DNA of 64,000 nucleotides. It comes from Neobacillus sp. PS3-34 (lineage in GTDB: Bacteria > Bacillota > Bacilli > Bacillales > Cytobacillaceae). The position numbers and the translations under genes were made by a program. Below the pieces are notes generated by a model, which saw nothing but the letters and a program-made list of their open reading frames with translations, was not told where the DNA came from and did no database searches. Below, one piece after another: positions 19,101 to 27,847 of this stretch. Every line of letters begins with the position of its first letter. Positions within the stretch are counted from its first letter, which is position 1. The DNA lies in the NCBI RefSeq assembly GCF_030915465.1, contig NZ_CP133267.1:1426001-1490000 (forward strand), given 5' to 3'.

Positions 19101-19426
19101 CCATACTGATCAGTCAAATAGATAACATCATATTTATTGAGATTATCTGGCAGATCGGCAATCTTGTATTTATTGTTGTTATTTGGTTTAAATCCTCGGT
19201 AATCTTTATCGAGTGAATATTCCTTTTGATTGCTTTTAATATATTTCTCATTGTTAAGAACCCAAACTAGACCTTGATGCTCCCGGTAGGTTTTATCAGG
19301 AACGGTTTTATCGACAATTAGGACATTCAAATTTTTAGAATGCTCTACCCTCCAGAGCCAAAAAGGATTTGTAATGGCTATAACAAAAAGAATGGAATAT
19401 ATGATTAAATAGGTTTGTTTATTCAT
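16189..19426 (-). pseudogene. Membrane-anchored glycoside hydrolase-like protein (two frame breaks)
   Basis: Repaired length about 1079 residues. An N-terminal membrane helix (YLIIYSILFVIAITNPFWLW) is followed by an alpha/beta region (residues about 30-240, YDVIYLTDQYG). A TIM-barrel-like region then has the segments FLIKGVNMGIG, NANAIRVYTLHPPAFY, VGIEWDP and VLVAEFGVPASRG, whose Glu would suit a clan-A nucleophile. A C-terminal beta region with DGQAGDWE recalls DG..DW carbohydrate-binding modules. Frame is lost near 18723 (one G) and near 17588 (one C), both in homopolymers. The gene starts in ATGA overlap with the glycosyltransferase. A role in trimming or transferring an extracellular polysaccharide is inferred. 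The family was not recognised precisely. Confidence 0.72.
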
Positions 19427-20834
19427 TGTGATACACCTTTTCTTTTCATTTCTCCCCAGCTCTTATCCCCTTTGATCATTTGCCAAATCCCTTCACATCT
19501 CCATAAAACAGTCATTGGCCTGTACCAGATGGTCTCTGTCAAAGAATAAAAGAATAGTTTAAAAATATCAGACACCTTTGGGTATTTGGTAAGGCTCCAC
19601 TCTTCAAGAAGCACAGCTGCCATGGAAAAAATAGACCCATACATGCAAGAAAGAAGGAAGAGTAAAATGGCGAACTCTATATAAATACCTCCAAGGAATA
19701 AACAAAGAATGATAAATAGATAACCAGCCAGTTCTACTATCGGGCCAAAAAACTCTACTATCCAAAAATAAGGAAAAGAGATAAAGCCAATTGAGCCATA
19801 TTTAGGATTAAAGGTCAGCTTCCGATGTGTCCATAGGCTTTCGAACAATCCCCGGTGCCAGCGGCGCCTCTGCCTCCGCAAAAATTTCATGTCCTCAGGT
19901 ACTTCTGTCCAGCATACCGGATCAGGCACGTAGACAATTTTTTTCTTCAATCCTCTCTCCTTCATCAAGCGGTGAAGGCGGACAACCAATTCCATATCCT
20001 CACCAACCGTATCGGTCTTATATCCGCCAGCTTCTACTACCCAGTGCTTAGAGAAGACTCCAAAAGCACCAGAGATGATTAAAAGAAGATTATGTCTGCT
20101 TAGTCCAATCCTGCCCATTAGAAAAGCCCTGAGATATTCGATTATTTGCATAATGACCAATGGACTCTCTGATAAGCCAATTTTAAGTATATTTCCATTT
20201 TTGATTTCACAGCCATTGGCGATTCGAACACTGCCTCCAGAGGCTATTACTTCCTGGTTGCTGTCGATAATTGGCTTCATTACCTTAAGAAAAGCATCAT
20301 TTTCAAGAATTGAATCGCCATCAAGAGAGCAAAAATACGGGTAATGAGAAAAATTAAGGCCTGTGTTCAGCGCGTCAGCCTTTCCCCATTTTCCTTGTCT
20401 ATTAAAAATAGATTAGGGAGAATGGTGGACTGGTAGACCTTCCTCATTGGCTTCGTTTCTATTTGCTTCCTCACCACTTTATTAATTTCAACCATCTCAT
20501 AGTGTTCGATCATTTTTTCCATGGTGTTATCTTTGGAACCATCATTAACAACGATGATTTCAAAAATTGGATAATTGACGCTTAGCAAAGAGCGGACACT
20601 TTGTATAATCCCTGCTTCCTCGTTATATGCAGGCACAATAATGGACACAGGCTTTGTGTAAATTTCATCCATATAATCCTCATAAGTCCGGTCCCGATCA
20701 AGCTGATATTCCCTCCGCAGTTGAAAGGTTGAAATAATAAGGATGATAGAGTAAAACATGATTACAATCACCATATAAACAGCTATAAACCAAGCGAAAA
20801 ATGTTACAATGTCCAACCATTGGATATCCGGCAT
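19423..20834 (-). pseudogene. Family 2 glycosyltransferase, polysaccharide synthase type (frame break)
   Basis: About 470 residues after repair. An N-terminal membrane helix is at 10-37 and the catalytic domain has VSIIVPAYNE, VVNDGSKDNT, CSLDGDS (DxD), GEDMEL (TED-like base) and QRRRWHRG (QxxRW). Three or four C-terminal membrane helices follow. This is the layout of processive synthases such as PgaC/IcaA and BcsA, without a PilZ domain. ATG 20834 (MPDIQWLDIV) lies behind AAAGGAG inside the end of the HEAT gene. One G is missing from the run at 20384-20387, after DKENG. The polymer is unknown. Confidence 0.8.
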
Positions 20835-20838
20835 GTTT

Positions 20839-21875
20839 TTAAACTCCTTTATGCATCCATTCCCAGGCCATATCTTTAGCAAATATGTCTGAGGAGGAAT
20901 CCCAAACGCCCTGCAAGATCTCCCTTCCATTTGGAAACTGCATGATTGACTGTCCTGCCTGGGAGCGGACCCACCATGTCTGATCGTGCAGAAGGTCTAC
21001 CAGGCTTTGCAGCCCTTCTTTTCTTTTATGACGCCTATTAGCTTAGCTGCCATCATTCTTTCCTCCCATTTCCCGGAAGAACACAAAGGCAGAAATGAAT
21101 CAATATTTGTCACATAACCTATTTCCCCTAAAGTTTTTAAAGCCCTAAGCTTGATTTCACCTGAGTAAGAAGAAAAAATATTTTCAACAAATGACAGATA
21201 AGAAAGTTCTTTCTTAACCCCCATCACATCAAGAATGGCATACTGTAATTCCCTTTGGCTTTTATGGAAACCAAGAACAAAGAGATCAAAGCCTTTCCCA
21301 TCCAGACGAATAAGAATATTGCGGTATTCGTACTCGGATAAGTTTATGAAACGGTTTGTCAAAAGGCCATTTATCTTATCCGACTGCATGGTCGCCAGAA
21401 TTCTCAGGACATGAATAATTTCATCCTGGGAAATTCTCTTTTTGTTAAGCATTTCATATATATCCCTTAATAGAGATCCCATTTTAAAATCTTCTATATG
21501 AAAAAGAGCATTCATCCTTATGCTCCATCTTCCGCTTTTTAATCGGTAACGGTAGTAATCCGTTAAATAATGCTCAGCCAGGCTTGTTAAATTGGCTTTT
21601 TCCTCTTCACCCTCCAATAATTCCGCATATTTGCTCAGCAGTTCTTCAACAGCCATTTTATCTATAATGGTTTCTGGCTTAAATTTCCCATTGAACTTTC
21701 CTTCGCGCAAAAAAATAAAAATCTGGTTCTCAGAATCCTTTATTTTTAGTTCAACTCTACTCCTCTTCCTAATACCAAATGCTTTTCTAATGACTAAATA
21801 AAACAAAAGGGCAAATAAAAGTCCCAAAATAAACAATGTCGCGATCAAAAGAACATATAGTTCATTTTTCACCAT
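20839..21875 (-). pseudogene. HEAT-repeat membrane protein (frame break near C-terminus)
   Basis: An N-terminal membrane helix (residues 5-28, LYVLLIATLFILGLLFALLF) is followed by a cytoplasmic helical region with degenerate HEAT-type units, for example IRMNALFHIEDFKMGSLLRD, LRALKTLGEIGYVTNIDSFL and WWVRSQAGQSIMQFP. The frame as written ends at 20997 with KKGCKAW. Restoring one G in the run at 21013-21015 continues through 50 more residues to TAA at 20839. It starts 1 bp after the cyclase stop, with GAGGA upstream. HEAT proteins are scaffolds, so it may link the synthase to the regulators. That is a guess from position. Confidence 0.75.
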
Positions 21876-21876
21876 C

Positions 21877-23493
21877 TCAGGACATCCTCTGGATTAATCG
21901 TTCAATTCTTGCCTGCAGCTCGGTGATACTAAATGGCTTCGTAACATAGTCGTCTGCACCCAGCTTCAGGGCTCGTGCAATATCATACTCACTCTTTCTG
22001 CCAGTAAGCATAAGGACGAGAGCATTTTTTGCATTAGGAGATTTCTTCACTTTTTGCAGAACTTCAACGCCATCCATTACAGGCATCACCCCGTCAAGTA
22101 TAAGAAAATGCTCTCCTTCTTGTTCAAAACGGTTTGAATCAAAAAATTTCCTTCCATCCTCGAATACCATTATGTTTAATTCATAATTCCTGAGATCCAT
22201 GGACTGAAGAATTCTCATTAGCATCGTCCGGATAATAGCATCATCATCTATAATGGACACGTAAAGAGGCTGCTTTTTGATAGTCGGCAAAGAACAATTC
22301 GCACTTTCTACCCTCGCCCTGCCATTTTCCTTTGCCTTATATAAAGCTTGATCCGCAGCCTTAAAGGCGACATCCAGCGAAGTCTCGGGCGTATCAACGG
22401 AATATACCCCTGCAGAAAAAGTCGCATTGAAGGTATGCCCATTTTCATTAAATGTTCTTTGAGAAAAATCATCCAAAAGCCGCGATACAATTTCAACAGC
22501 CTGCTGGTTTTCAGTATGCTCAAAAAGAATGATAAACTCCTCGCCGCCATATCTAAAAACACTATCCGTGGTTCGTGTTTGTTCTTTTAAAAAAGTAGCA
22601 AATGAAAAAAGAACTTTATCACCTGCAAGGTGTCCAAAGGTATCATTTATAGCCTTAAAATGATCAATATCGAGGACAGCGATTGTAAACGTTTTTGTTA
22701 AACGCTTAAGATCATTAATACTTCTTTCAAAAACGGTCTTAAAGAACTGCCGATTATACAATTTGGTCAATTCATCTAGCAGTACGGACTGATCATAGAT
22801 TTGCTTCCGATGGAGATGACGTTCAAGGCGAACAATCAGTTCTTCCATATCGACTGGCTTTTGAATAAAATCATCTGCACCCTTCCTGTAGGCATTTATC
22901 CGGGTTTCCCTATCATTTAATATACTCATCATGATTTTAGGAACAAATTGCCGATTATTGTGTTTTTGCAGATCCTCAATAACCTCAAAACCGTTTTTAT
23001 TCGGCAAATTAACATCAATGATCACGCAATCCGGATGTAAATCAAAATATTGGCTAACTGCTTTCTCAGCCTTCGTATTAGTAATAACCATCCACCCTTT
23101 TTCTTCAAGAGTGTCCTTCAATAAAATCAGCATTGAAACATCATCGTCAATGATCTGGATAAGAGGAACATTATCCCTTGCAGGCTGTACTTTTACCTTT
23201 TCGTCTTCTTCAAAGTTCTCGTATTCATAAGTATGACTGATCAATTCGTATAAAAAGTCCCAGAGTTCTTCCCTATTCCATTGGCTGTCAGATTCGGATA
23301 ATTGGTCCATCAGATTAGAGGAAATTTGATAAAGTCCCCCCAGTTGAAGAGTTCCAGCCGTCCCCTTTACGGAGTGTAAAAAGAGATACACATCCGAATT
23401 TGCAATCAGTTTGTTGTCTCTATTTTCAAACCATCCAGATATTTGATCTTTTATTTTTTTAAAAAGCAAATTCTTATATTTATTAAAGTTCAT
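21877..23493 (-). CDS. Diguanylate cyclase with Hpt-REC-GGDEF-REC architecture
   Basis: 538 cytoplasmic residues. An N-terminal Hpt-like bundle has His40 in HSVKGTAGTLQL. A first receiver (about 112-225) has Asp160 in VIIDVNLP. The GGDEF domain (about 238-400) has an intact GGEEF at 316-320 and an RTTD inhibitory site at 307-310 with the usual five-residue spacing. A second receiver (about 412-535) has the acceptor Asp in FLILDGVMP. The enzyme should make c-di-GMP from GTP with product inhibition. First gene of the minus-strand operon; the 180-bp leader contains no riboswitch I can see. Phosphorelay control by the operon's hybrid kinase is inference. Confidence 0.9.
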   Translation of the reverse strand: MNFNKYKNLLFKKIKDQISGWFENRDNKLIANSDVYLFLHSVKGTAGTLQLGGLYQISSNLMDQLSESDSQWNREELWDFLYELISHTYEYENFEEDEKVKVQPARDNVPLIQIIDDDVSMLILLKDTLEEKGWMVITNTKAEKAVSQYFDLHPDCVIIDVNLPNKNGFEVIEDLQKHNNRQFVPKIMMSILNDRETRINAYRKGADDFIQKPVDMEELIVRLERHLHRKQIYDQSVLLDELTKLYNRQFFKTVFERSINDLKRLTKTFTIAVLDIDHFKAINDTFGHLAGDKVLFSFATFLKEQTRTTDSVFRYGGEEFIILFEHTENQQAVEIVSRLLDDFSQRTFNENGHTFNATFSAGVYSVDTPETSLDVAFKAADQALYKAKENGRARVESANCSLPTIKKQPLYVSIIDDDAIIRTMLMRILQSMDLRNYELNIMVFEDGRKFFDSNRFEQEGEHFLILDGVMPVMDGVEVLQKVKKSPNAKNALVLMLTGRKSEYDIARALKLGADDYVTKPFSITELQARIERLIQRMS

Positions 23494-23656
23494 TTTTGCA
23501 CCTCACTGTTCTTCTAAACGCAGATATAAAAATGAAATAGCTCATTTGTTTATCTATATCAATTTGTAAATATAAGTTTATTATGTAAGGTGCGGGGTTA
23601 CAATCTTTTTACAGAAGAAACTTGTCTTAAATTGTCGAAAATAACTTGGTAATAGT

Positions 23657-23686
23657 AAAAATAAGCCCCTTGTGGGACTTATTTCT
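23657..23686 (-). terminator. Terminator at the end of proC
   Basis: AAATAAGTCCC and GGGGCTTATTT (G-U pairs) around ACAA on the minus strand, overlapping the proC stop codon and followed by T-rich sequence. Confidence 0.7.
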
Positions 23687-24491
23687 TTGAATTAGAAAGG
23701 TCTACAGTTTTTTTATAGCAGTTATCCATTGCTTCCAGCAATGCACCTCTAAATTGATTTTTTTCAAGCGAGGCGACAGCTTCAATTGTTGCTCCTCCCG
23801 GTGTGCAGACATTATCCTTCAATGAACCGGGATGGGCACCGCTTTCCAGAACCATTTTGGCGGCTCCTAAAACAGCCTGTGCAGCCAGGCTGTAAGCCTT
23901 TTCTCTCGGTATGCCGAGGCGCACTCCACCATCAGCCATTGCTTCAATCATCATGTATACATATGCCGGGGAAGAGCCGCTGATGGCAGGGACAGCATCC
24001 ATAAGCCTCTCTTCCAGAATTTCTGTTTTACCGAAACTGTTGAACAAAAGAGTTACTTCAGCAAGATCTGTTTGTGTAAGAGAAGCATTTGGACAAAGGG
24101 CAGTCATTCCTTCCCCAACAAATGAAGGTGTATTAGGCATGGTCCGCACCGCTTTTACATTGCGTCCAAAAAAACCTTCAATATCACCCAAAGCAATCCC
24201 AGCCGCGATAGTCACTATGATGACATTTTCTTTGACGACTTTTTTTATTTCCTCAATCACTTGGCTATGTAGGTCTGGTTTAACGGCCAGAATGAGAATA
24301 TCTGCAAAGAGGGCTACTTCCCTATTATCAATAGATGTTAATATATTTAAGTCCCCTTGTACTTTTTGAAGAGTTTCGCCGGTTCTTGCACTGGCCATAA
24401 TATTTTCCGGTCCAGTTACCTCAGATTTTATTATGCCTTCTATCATTGCCCTAGCCATTTTTCCACAGCCTATAAATCCTATTTTCCTCAT
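23679..24491 (-). CDS. proC: Pyrroline-5-carboxylate reductase
   Basis: A 270-residue cytoplasmic enzyme for the last step of proline synthesis. The N-terminal Rossmann motif GFIGCGKMARAMIEG binds NADPH, LILAVKPD follows, VRTMPNTPSFVGEGM is the substrate loop, and GSSPAYVYMMIEAMADGGVR with CTPGGATIE is the conserved C-terminal dimer region. Length is normal and the frame is intact. Monocistronic. B. subtilis has several paralogues (ProI, ProH, ProG); which one this matches cannot be said from one sequence. Confidence 0.92.
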   Translation of the reverse strand: MRKIGFIGCGKMARAMIEGIIKSEVTGPENIMASARTGETLQKVQGDLNILTSIDNREVALFADILILAVKPDLHSQVIEEIKKVVKENVIIVTIAAGIALGDIEGFFGRNVKAVRTMPNTPSFVGEGMTALCPNASLTQTDLAEVTLLFNSFGKTEILEERLMDAVPAISGSSPAYVYMMIEAMADGGVRLGIPREKAYSLAAQAVLGAAKMVLESGAHPGSLKDNVCTPGGATIEAVASLEKNQFRGALLEAMDNCYKKTVDLSNSKK

Positions 24492-24603
24492 GTTCTCAAG
24501 CCTTTCTATTTTATCTGCATTTCAAGTTAGTCTATCTTATATTAAAAGATTGAATACAAATTAGAAAGGGAATCATTAAGAGAGGATGAATGGGGGAGTT
24601 TTT

Positions 24604-25214
24604 ATGGAGCAACGAAAAAATATCATTCCTGTCGAAAAAGAGTTTTTTAGCCAGCCTACACTGGAGCTTGCGCGTTCCCTTCTTGGATGCCTTTTGATAA
24701 AGGAATCGGATGAGGGTACTTCATCTGGATATATCGTCGAGACTGAGGCATATCGAGGGCCAATGGACAGAGCAGCCCACAGCTATCAAAACAGGCGTAC
24801 TAAGCGGACTGAAATTATGTTTGCCGAAGCAGGCCATGCCTATACATATGTTATGCATACTCACTGCCTGGTCAATGTAGTAAGTGCAGAAACGGGAAAG
24901 CCTGAAGCTGTATTAATAAGGCCCTTGAGCCTGATTTGGGTGTCGATTTCATGATGGAGCGCAGGGGTATAGCTGACTTGAAAAACCTTGCAAATGGTCC
25001 TGGTAAACTAACGAAAGCAATGGGAATCACAATGGAGGATTATGGGCGATATTTTTGGGAGCCACCCCTCTATATTGCAAAGGGATTTCAGCCGGATTCA
25101 ATTTCTCAAGGCAGAAGAATTGGCATTGACAATAGTGGTGAAGCGAGGGATTATCCATGGAGGTTCTGGATAACAGGCAGCAGGTATGTTTCACGCCATC
25201 AAAAGGTAATGTAA
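24604..25214 (+). pseudogene. DNA-3-methyladenine glycosylase, AAG/MPG family (frame break)
   Basis: Base-excision repair enzyme that removes alkylated purines. The N-terminal part has ARSLLGCLL and IVETEAYRGPMDRAAHSY, with the Glu that activates water, and MFAEAGHAYTYVMHT. The C-terminal part has GVDFMMERRG, LANGPGKLTKAMGI and RIGIDNSGEARDYPWRFW. The two halves are in different frames; adding one G at AGGCCC (24919-24924) gives IRALEPDLGVDFM as expected. ATG 24604 is chosen because GGGGGAG lies five bases before it; ATG 24586 is the alternative. Repaired length about 203 residues is normal. Confidence 0.85.
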
Positions 25215-25243
25215 AAAGGCGGGGAAGCTTCCCCGCCTTTTAC
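25215..25243. terminator. Bidirectional terminator between the glycosylase and cdd genes
   Basis: AAAGGCGGGGAAG and CTTCCCCGCCTTT form a nearly continuous perfect palindrome with flanking A/T runs. Confidence 0.95.
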
Positions 25244-25839
<596 letters not shown>

Positions 25840-25861
25840 TTTTAACCCTCTTTATCTCAGT

Positions 25862-26536
25862 TTAGTAGGAACTAGTTGATGTTTCACCATTAATGATGGC
25901 AATGCCTGAGCTTGCCCCAATCCGTGTCGCCCCTGCTTCAATCATAGCCATCGCGTCTTCACGGCTTCTAACTCCGCCAGATGCTTTTACACCGATTTCA
26001 GGGCCAACAGTTTTACGCATTAAACGGATATCCTCAACAGTTGCACCGCCCGTTGAAAAACCTGTTGATGTTTTTACATAGTCTGCCCCTGCTTTTACTG
26101 ACAATTCACATGCACGTACTTTTTCCTCATCTGTTAATAAACATGATTCAATAATAACTTTTGTTAACGCTTTGCCTTTTGCAGCTTCTACAACAGCACG
26201 AATGTCTCTTTCAACAAGTTCGTTATCGCCTTCCTTTAGAGCTCCAATATTGATGACCATATCGACTTCAGTTGCGCCGTTTTCAATCGCATTCGTTGTT
26301 TCAAATGCTTTTGTCTCAGGTGTTGAAGCTCCTAATGGAAAACCAATAACTGTACATACCTTTACTTCAGGTGCGTCAGCAAGAATTTCAGCAGCAGTCT
26401 TAACCCATGCTGGATTTACACAAACAGATGCAAATGAATGCTTTTTTGCTTCCTCGGCAAGTGTAACGATTTCGCTTTTCTTTGCATTTGCTTTCAATAA
26501 AGTGTGATCGATCATTCCTGCAACATTTTGAACCAT
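25862..26536 (-). CDS. deoC: Deoxyribose-phosphate aldolase
   Basis: A 224-residue class I aldolase that cleaves 2-deoxyribose 5-phosphate to glyceraldehyde 3-phosphate and acetaldehyde. The Schiff-base lysine lies in YVKTSTGF, the proton-relay lysine in [10 protein letters not shown], and the N-terminal aspartate in [10 protein letters not shown] 26536 ([10 protein letters not shown]) has AAGGGAG eight bases before it, so the longer frame to 26578 is rejected. First gene of the deoC-xapX-cdd operon, preceded by two candidate DeoR boxes. Confidence 0.95.
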   Translation of the reverse strand: MVQNVAGMIDHTLLKANAKKSEIVTLAEEAKKHSFASVCVNPAWVKTAAEILADAPEVKVCTVIGFPLGASTPETKAFETTNAIENGATEVDMVINIGALKEGDNELVERDIRAVVEAAKGKALTKVIIESCLLTDEEKVRACELSVKAGADYVKTSTGFSTGGATVEDIRLMRKTVGPEIGVKASGGVRSREDAMAMIEAGATRIGASSGIAIINGETSTSSY

Positions 26537-26609
26537 TTTCCATACTCCCTTTCTATATAAAAAAAATTTTAATATCATTAGTAATTACAATGTAAATATA
26601 TCAAAAAAA

Positions 26610-26644
26610 TGAACATTTGTAACCTATTAAATGAACAAATGTAA
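26610..26644 (-). promoter_or_regulatory. Candidate DeoR operators and promoter of the deoC operon
   Basis: Two near-identical 13-mers, TGAACATTTGTAA (26610-26622) and TGAACAAATGTAA (26632-26644), lie 22 bp apart, two helical turns. On the minus strand a possible promoter, TTACAA with a 16-bp spacer and TATATT, overlaps the box nearer the gene. The related sequence TTTACATTTGTAAAA lies upstream of deoR. Confidence 0.6.
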
Positions 26645-26672
26645 AATATTTTTATACTTTTTCACAAAAACG

Positions 26673-26701
26673 ACAAAAAAACAGCACCTATTAAGGTGCT
26701 A
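26673..26701 (-). terminator. Intrinsic terminator of deoR
   Basis: AGCACC and GGTGCT with a six-base loop, followed on the minus strand by GTTTTTTTG. It separates deoR from the deoC promoter. Confidence 0.88.
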
Positions 26702-26710
26702 TTAATTCTT

Positions 26711-27685
26711 CTATGTCTTCGCCTTAAGACTCGGCATTCGGTGAGTTTTCTTTATCGAGCAAAAATTGGCCGTGAACTGATCGGTAACCAAAACATTCGC
26801 CAATTTCCCTTTTAATGCTCCATAAATTCCTTCTATCTTATGAGGTCCCCCCGCTATAAGAATGGATTGTTCTTTTCTTTTCAAATCCTCCAGATTAATT
26901 CCGAGCGTTCTTTCGTTTAAGCTCTCATTGCAAACATTTCCGTCTTTATCAAAAAATCTGGAACAAATGTCGCCTACTGCATGAGGATAGAGGGATTTTA
27001 AGTCCTCATCAGTAAAATAACCAAGCTGGAATAATAGCGAATCTTTTTTAACGGGACCGATTGTAAATAGGGCGATATTCGCCTCTTTACCTAATTCAAG
27101 AATCCTGCGTATATGGCGGTCTGCTTCCATCGCCTGCTTGACTACCGCGTGATCCACAATTGCCGGAAGCGGCAGATGATTCGGTGTCGTATGATAGGCC
27201 TTTCCAAACAAATATAAAATTTCAGAAGCATACGTATTCGTTTCGGCGTGGCTGACTCCACCTTTAAGCTGAACTACCTTTACATCTTTAACAAACTTTT
27301 GCTTCAGTTCGATGGCAACATGATAGAGTGTGGTACCCCATGTCACACCAATTATGTCACTATCTTTTACAACTGTATGAAGGTATGCTGCCGCCTTTTC
27401 ACCTAGGTAATTCTTTATGATATGATCTTCATATTGAGGAATGGATGCGACGATTGCTTTTTTTAATCCGAATTTCTTTTCAAGCTGTGATGAGAGATTC
27501 TCTACGTCTTCTGTAGGGTCCATTATATTGATTCGAACAATCCCTTCGCTCTTAGCCATTTGCAAAAAACGGGACACCGTTCGCCGGGACACGCCTAAAA
27601 TTTTGGCAATTTCATTCTGGTTGTAGTCTAATAAATAATATAGCTTGGCTGCTTCTATGACTTTGCTGAGCTTATCCCGTTCCAT
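26711..27685 (-). CDS. deoR: Deoxyribonucleoside regulator, SorC/DeoR family
   Basis: A 324-residue repressor. The N-terminal helix-turn-helix is about residues 18-45 (LDYNQNEIAKILGVSRRTVS); the C-terminal SorC sugar-phosphate-binding domain has IGVTWGTTLYHVA and VQLKGGV. In B. subtilis DeoR represses the deoxyribose genes and deoxyribose 5-phosphate is the inducer. ATG 27685 has AGGTGA in range; GTG 27694 is an alternative. The gene lies upstream of deoC with its own terminator, so it is a separate unit. Confidence 0.88.
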   Translation of the reverse strand: MERDKLSKVIEAAKLYYLLDYNQNEIAKILGVSRRTVSRFLQMAKSEGIVRINIMDPTEDVENLSSQLEKKFGLKKAIVASIPQYEDHIIKNYLGEKAAAYLHTVVKDSDIIGVTWGTTLYHVAIELKQKFVKDVKVVQLKGGVSHAETNTYASEILYLFGKAYHTTPNHLPLPAIVDHAVVKQAMEADRHIRRILELGKEANIALFTIGPVKKDSLLFQLGYFTDEDLKSLYPHAVGDICSRFFDKDGNVCNESLNERTLGINLEDLKRKEQSILIAGGPHKIEGIYGALKGKLANVLVTDQFTANFCSIKKTHRMPSLKAKT

Positions 27686-27732
27686 TTGTATCACCTATTG
27701 TCCAATATTATTAACTCTATTTTAACAAAAAT

Positions 27733-27782
27733 TTGTTCTGAAACAATTATTTTTTACATTTGTAAAAAACGTGTTGAACATT
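27733..27782 (-). promoter_or_regulatory. Candidate DeoR-type boxes upstream of deoR
   Basis: TTGTTCTGAAACAA, TTTACATTTGTAAAA and TTGAACATTTT lie within 50 bp between deoR and the divergent exporter gene. They share the TGAACA/TTTGTAA elements of the boxes before deoC, so autoregulation is likely. Confidence 0.45.
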
Positions 27783-27847
27783 TTCCTATCAAAAATAAAT
27801 ATAAAATGCTCAGCGAGTTTAGATACTCATAAAAAGGAGGAGGCAAT

